In this document: piece after piece, positions 5,568-8,015 of the stretch
Layout of the letters: each line of letters opens with the position of its first letter
How positions within the stretch are numbered: the stretch's first letter is position 1
From: Chloroflexota bacterium
GTDB lineage: Bacteria; Chloroflexota; Dehalococcoidia; Lucifugimonadales; Lucifugimonadaceae
Length of the DNA: 8,015 nt
Assembly (NCBI GenBank): GCA_029262715.1
Contig: JAJCYX010000394.1
Span: 1 to 8,015 of the forward strand
Reading direction: 5' to 3'
Notes under the pieces: model-generated
The model's database searches: none
Seen by the model: the letters and a program-made list of their open reading frames with translations, nothing else
Told to the model about the DNA's origin: nothing
Position numbers and translations under genes: made by a program

Positions 5568-7832
5568 TTAGTCCAGTCCCAGCCCGTTCAGTTCGTCAGT
5601 CGCTGCCAGCAGGTCTCCCTGCCTGTAAAAGTTCACCGCGACGAAGTTCGGCTTTTGCCCACGTGCCAACTCGCACTCGTTCGCCCTGGCGACGATGCTG
5701 GACTTGCCGTTGACGTGAGTTGCGTCAACTCGATCAGGCGGCGTGCGGTTAACCCAGTGATTCATAAGGAATAGGGAATTCTCTGCGGTCCCACGGTTTT
5801 CGGCGCAGCTCAGAACATCAGCAGATTGCGCATCGAATGGAGTCTCCTGCATGACGCTCCACGCATTCATGTACCACGCCGGTGGCGGAGAACCGACTTC
5901 TGCCATCACAACCAGCCTCTCCCCGCTCGTAATCATCTGCCTGAGAGTCGGCCACGGTTCGTCGATCTCTTTCTCAACCAGGTACGGCAACAGACCCGCA
6001 TTCCTGAATGCATCCTCCGTGTCTACAGCCGTAATTGCGTCCTGGATTATCAGCGTCAGGACCTCTCCTTCGTTCTCCTCCAGGAATAGCCTGATCTCAC
6101 TCAGCGCTCTCGAAAGTTCAATCGCCCCCGCCCAACATGTCAAATGGCAGAGGAACGCGCCCGGCGGCGGTGAGCCGAATCCCGAAAGAAGCGGTTCGAT
6201 GTAACTCATCAGTTCAGGCCCGACCGATTCCGTGTTCACCAGCCGGTTGAATGCCACCGACGGCTCCTGCCAGTACTGGCTGTCGATCAGCAACGCTCTT
6301 ATTCCGTCATCGAGCTGCTGCCTGATCGAAACGTCCTGCGACGGGAAGAGCCAGCCTTCCGAGGAGGCGGCCATCGAGTTGTGAGTCGCTGCGAATGTCA
6401 CCTCGTCGTACGGCAAGTCGCACAGTTCGGTATGGCCGTTGCAGGTGAGTGCTGGGCCGCGATCCGGCTCATTCAGGAGGAGCAGAGGAACCACCGCGCC
6501 GATGAGCGCAATCAGCGAGATCACCTGGGCGCCCTCCCTGGACAGCAGCCAGTCGTAGCGGCCCAACACCGCGCCCGGCAAGTGGATCACGAGTTGAGCA
6601 ACAAAGATCACCGCTACTCCTATTAAAAAGAGTATGAGACCGGCAATTGCCACAGATTCAGCTAGATCGGAGAATAGTGCTGTCTTAATGTCGGCGATCA
6701 GTTCGCGGGCGGACTGCGGAAGGCCCCAGCCCTGCGGCGCGTCCCGGAAGGCGTCATCAAACGGGCGACCTGCCAGCAGGTCAAATAGCGATTCTCCGAA
6801 CGCCAGTGCGATGAGAGAGATAGCAGCGCCGGTTGCGACAAACAAAAATCCGGTCGCCATCAGTCGCCGGACGTTATCGCGGGAGAGCACTATCAGGCCA
6901 GAGATCGCGACGGCCATTAGCGCGAACGAAACCCACGGTAGCCAACGCGGCGAAAGTATGTCCGCTGTTTCGCGTAGCGAGTCCAGCCTTCGTATTGCAA
7001 CGTTCCCGCCCTCTTGCACCACGTCGGCGAACGTCGTTGTGGGGTCGACCGTCAAGTCGCCTCCCAGCCAGTCGACCAGGCTCTGGTTGGCACGCTCAAT
7101 CTCAGTTTCCAGCAGTTCCGGCACCGCAACCGTGAGCGCGCCGAGGATGTCGTTGACCGAAACATACGTCTCCACCTGGTTTCTGATTGCGTCCGCGGAC
7201 TGCGCATTGAGAGGCCGCAAAATTGCGTTGGTGACGCGCTCGGCAGCGTCTGGTGTGATGGTCGCAACAGGAATAGTGAGGGGGATTTGGCCGGATGCCA
7301 GGTCACTGACGTACTTATTAAGATTCTGTTCGAACTCTGTCGGTGATGCCGAAGGCTGAACGTCGGAACTCACAAGTTGCGCCACTACGTATGTGACCAG
7401 AGCTGACCGCTGGTTATCGATCAACTCAGCGAGATCGATCTCACCCGAATAACGCGGCACGTCACCTCTGACATATGCCGTGAGGCGGTCGATCGCCTCC
7501 TGTGACCATGTGCGCAACTGGTCAGGAGGAGCGACGAACCGAAGCGTCGAGACGGAATAAGACCTGTTGACGCCGATAGACCCGAAGAGCGGCTCGATGT
7601 CGTCGGTTAACTCGGGGTCAGACAGCAGGTCTTCATAAACGCGATCGAACGCTCGAGTTTCGTCGAGCGCATCGATGTAAAAGCCGGTCGTGAGAATATT
7701 GCCGCGAATCAGCAGAGTAGATAGGAACGAAAGGAATGCGAGCAGGAAAAGGAGCGAGAAGGCCGCGATCAGGTATCTGCGCGTCTTCGGGCTGTCATGC
7801 GCAGTGAGCAGCTGAGGAAATGGCTTTCTCAA
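5568..7832 (-). CDS. Multi-pass membrane protein with C-terminal PI-PLC-X-like phosphodiesterase domain
   Basis: This 754-residue protein has two parts. The N-terminal 460 residues form a membrane module: TM1 about 20-42, a soluble region 43-296 rich in helices and beginning with a TTGFYIDAL motif, then TM2 298-317, TM3 324-345, TM4 393-416 and TM5 435-453. Basic residues at the N-terminus (K16, R18, R19), in loop 318-323 and in loop 417-432 put those parts inside. The 43-296 region and the C-terminus are therefore outside. Residues 464-754 resemble the PLC-like phosphodiesterase superfamily: ATHNSM with H484, QLDDGIRALLIDSQ with R512 and D517, LCHLTCWAGA with H563, FLEENEGEVLTLIIQD (583-598) and the late strand NFVAVNFYRQGDLL (729-742). 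Both catalytic histidines are kept. All six cysteines I see (C464, C471, C562, C566, C676, C720) are in this domain, which fits an exported, disulfide-bonded fold. The start is a TTG with an unusually distant ribosome site. The substrate, perhaps a phosphoinositide-like or other phosphodiester lipid or glycan, is unknown. Confidence 0.86.
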   Translation of the reverse strand: MRKPFPQLLTAHDSPKTRRYLIAAFSLLFLLAFLSFLSTLLIRGNILTTGFYIDALDETRAFDRVYEDLLSDPELTDDIEPLFGSIGVNRSYSVSTLRFVAPPDQLRTWSQEAIDRLTAYVRGDVPRYSGEIDLAELIDNQRSALVTYVVAQLVSSDVQPSASPTEFEQNLNKYVSDLASGQIPLTIPVATITPDAAERVTNAILRPLNAQSADAIRNQVETYVSVNDILGALTVAVPELLETEIERANQSLVDWLGGDLTVDPTTTFADVVQEGGNVAIRRLDSLRETADILSPRWLPWVSFALMAVAISGLIVLSRDNVRRLMATGFLFVATGAAISLIALAFGESLFDLLAGRPFDDAFRDAPQGWGLPQSARELIADIKTALFSDLAESVAIAGLILFLIGVAVIFVAQLVIHLPGAVLGRYDWLLSREGAQVISLIALIGAVVPLLLLNEPDRGPALTCNGHTELCDLPYDEVTFAATHNSMAASSEGWLFPSQDVSIRQQLDDGIRALLIDSQYWQEPSVAFNRLVNTESVGPELMSYIEPLLSGFGSPPPGAFLCHLTCWAGAIELSRALSEIRLFLEENEGEVLTLIIQDAITAVDTEDAFRNAGLLPYLVEKEIDEPWPTLRQMITSGERLVVMAEVGSPPPAWYMNAWSVMQETPFDAQSADVLSCAENRGTAENSLFLMNHWVNRTPPDRVDATHVNGKSSIVARANECELARGQKPNFVAVNFYRQGDLLAATDELNGLGLD

Positions 7833-7845
7833 GATGGATATAGTG

Positions 7846-7852
7846 TCCTCCT
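7846..7852 (-). promoter_or_regulatory. Strong Shine-Dalgarno at unusual spacing, phosphodiesterase gene
   Basis: AGGAGGA on the minus strand is 13 nt before the TTG start, longer than the usual 5-9 nt. There is no ATG, GTG or other TTG in frame between them. The in-frame ATA at 7841-7839 has a 4-nt spacer and the ATC just before the TTG a 10-nt spacer. Either a rare start codon or an imperfect ribosome site is used, so the exact N-terminus is uncertain by up to three residues. Confidence 0.6.
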
Positions 7853-8015
7853 GAGTTGTTCAAGCTTGATGGACAGACATGAGATTTCCGGTTCGCACGT
7901 TGACATCCCTCGGTATCTAACCGGATTTTATGGCAAGTGCCGGGCTGATGTTGATCACATGTGATGGCGAATGTTGCCCGGTCGAAACAGGTTCAATTTC
8001 ATCGCTAAAAGTAAT
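7853..8015. promoter_or_regulatory. Upstream region of the phosphodiesterase gene with a palindrome
   Basis: I see no supportable gene in these last 163 bp. A perfect 12-bp palindrome ATCACATGTGAT lies at 7954-7965, about 120 bp upstream of the TTG start, and could be an operator. On the minus strand TAAAAT (7930-7925) is a possible -10 box, with no good -35 at the right distance. On the plus strand TTGACA (7900-7905) is a perfect -35 hexamer without a clear -10. The promoter call is tentative. Confidence 0.3.

Noticed and set aside
6634..7359. 241-codon open frame on the plus strand, opposite the membrane phosphodiesterase gene
   Set aside because: Serine- and arginine-rich translation typical of an antisense shadow; the minus-strand frame has clear membrane segments and a conserved domain.
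7930..8015. Open frame starting ATG at 7930 on the plus strand and running off the right edge, with TTGACA 24 nt upstream
   Set aside because: Only 28 codons are visible, with no Shine-Dalgarno and no recognisable motif; cannot be told from chance without more sequence.
7917..8015. Minus-strand frame open from the right edge to a TAG at 7919-7917, possible tail of an upstream gene
   Set aside because: Only 32 codons, no recognisable sequence, and it competes with an open plus-strand frame over the same bases.

Overview
The window is a bacterial chromosomal segment of moderate GC with five complete protein genes and one partial one. No rRNA, tRNA, CRISPR array, integrase or transposase was seen. 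A soluble type I sulfatase, an acetamidase/formamidase, a VOC-fold protein, a long ketopantoate-reductase-like enzyme and intergenic hairpin repeats together would suit an oligotrophic, catabolically versatile lineage. The Dehalococcoidia/SAR202 branch of Chloroflexota is my best guess. That is an inference from gene content and repeat style, and no marker gene supports it.

Left end, minus strand (1-1102): an acetamidase/formamidase-family gene is followed by a VOC (glyoxalase-fold) gene that runs off the left edge. They share an ATGA stop/start overlap, so they form one translationally coupled unit. A roughly 700-bp gene-free region (1103-1800) separates this pair from the divergent sulfatase. 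It holds a mosaic of small repeats: a 20-bp direct repeat in two copies, an 11-bp perfect hairpin, a 114-bp element with near-perfect inverted ends, and several palindromes.

Centre, plus strand (1801-3111): a Cys-type sulfatase with the formylglycine motif and no signal peptide. It converges on the next block across 120 bp.

Right half, minus strand (7832 down to 3232): three genes in the same direction. The first is a 754-residue membrane protein whose C-terminal third is a PI-PLC-X-like phosphodiesterase domain, predicted to lie outside the membrane. After a 132-bp gap with a nested inverted repeat comes a ketopantoate-reductase-like dehydrogenase, and 29 bp further an APH/choline-kinase-like small-molecule kinase. 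The last two are very likely cotranscribed. Membership of the membrane phosphodiesterase in the same transcript is possible but unproven.

Nothing here is a clear defence system or an obviously new multi-gene machine. The most unusual items are the membrane-module/PLC fusion with its odd translation start, the reductase-kinase pair with features pointing to a non-pantoate substrate, and the composite intergenic repeat region.
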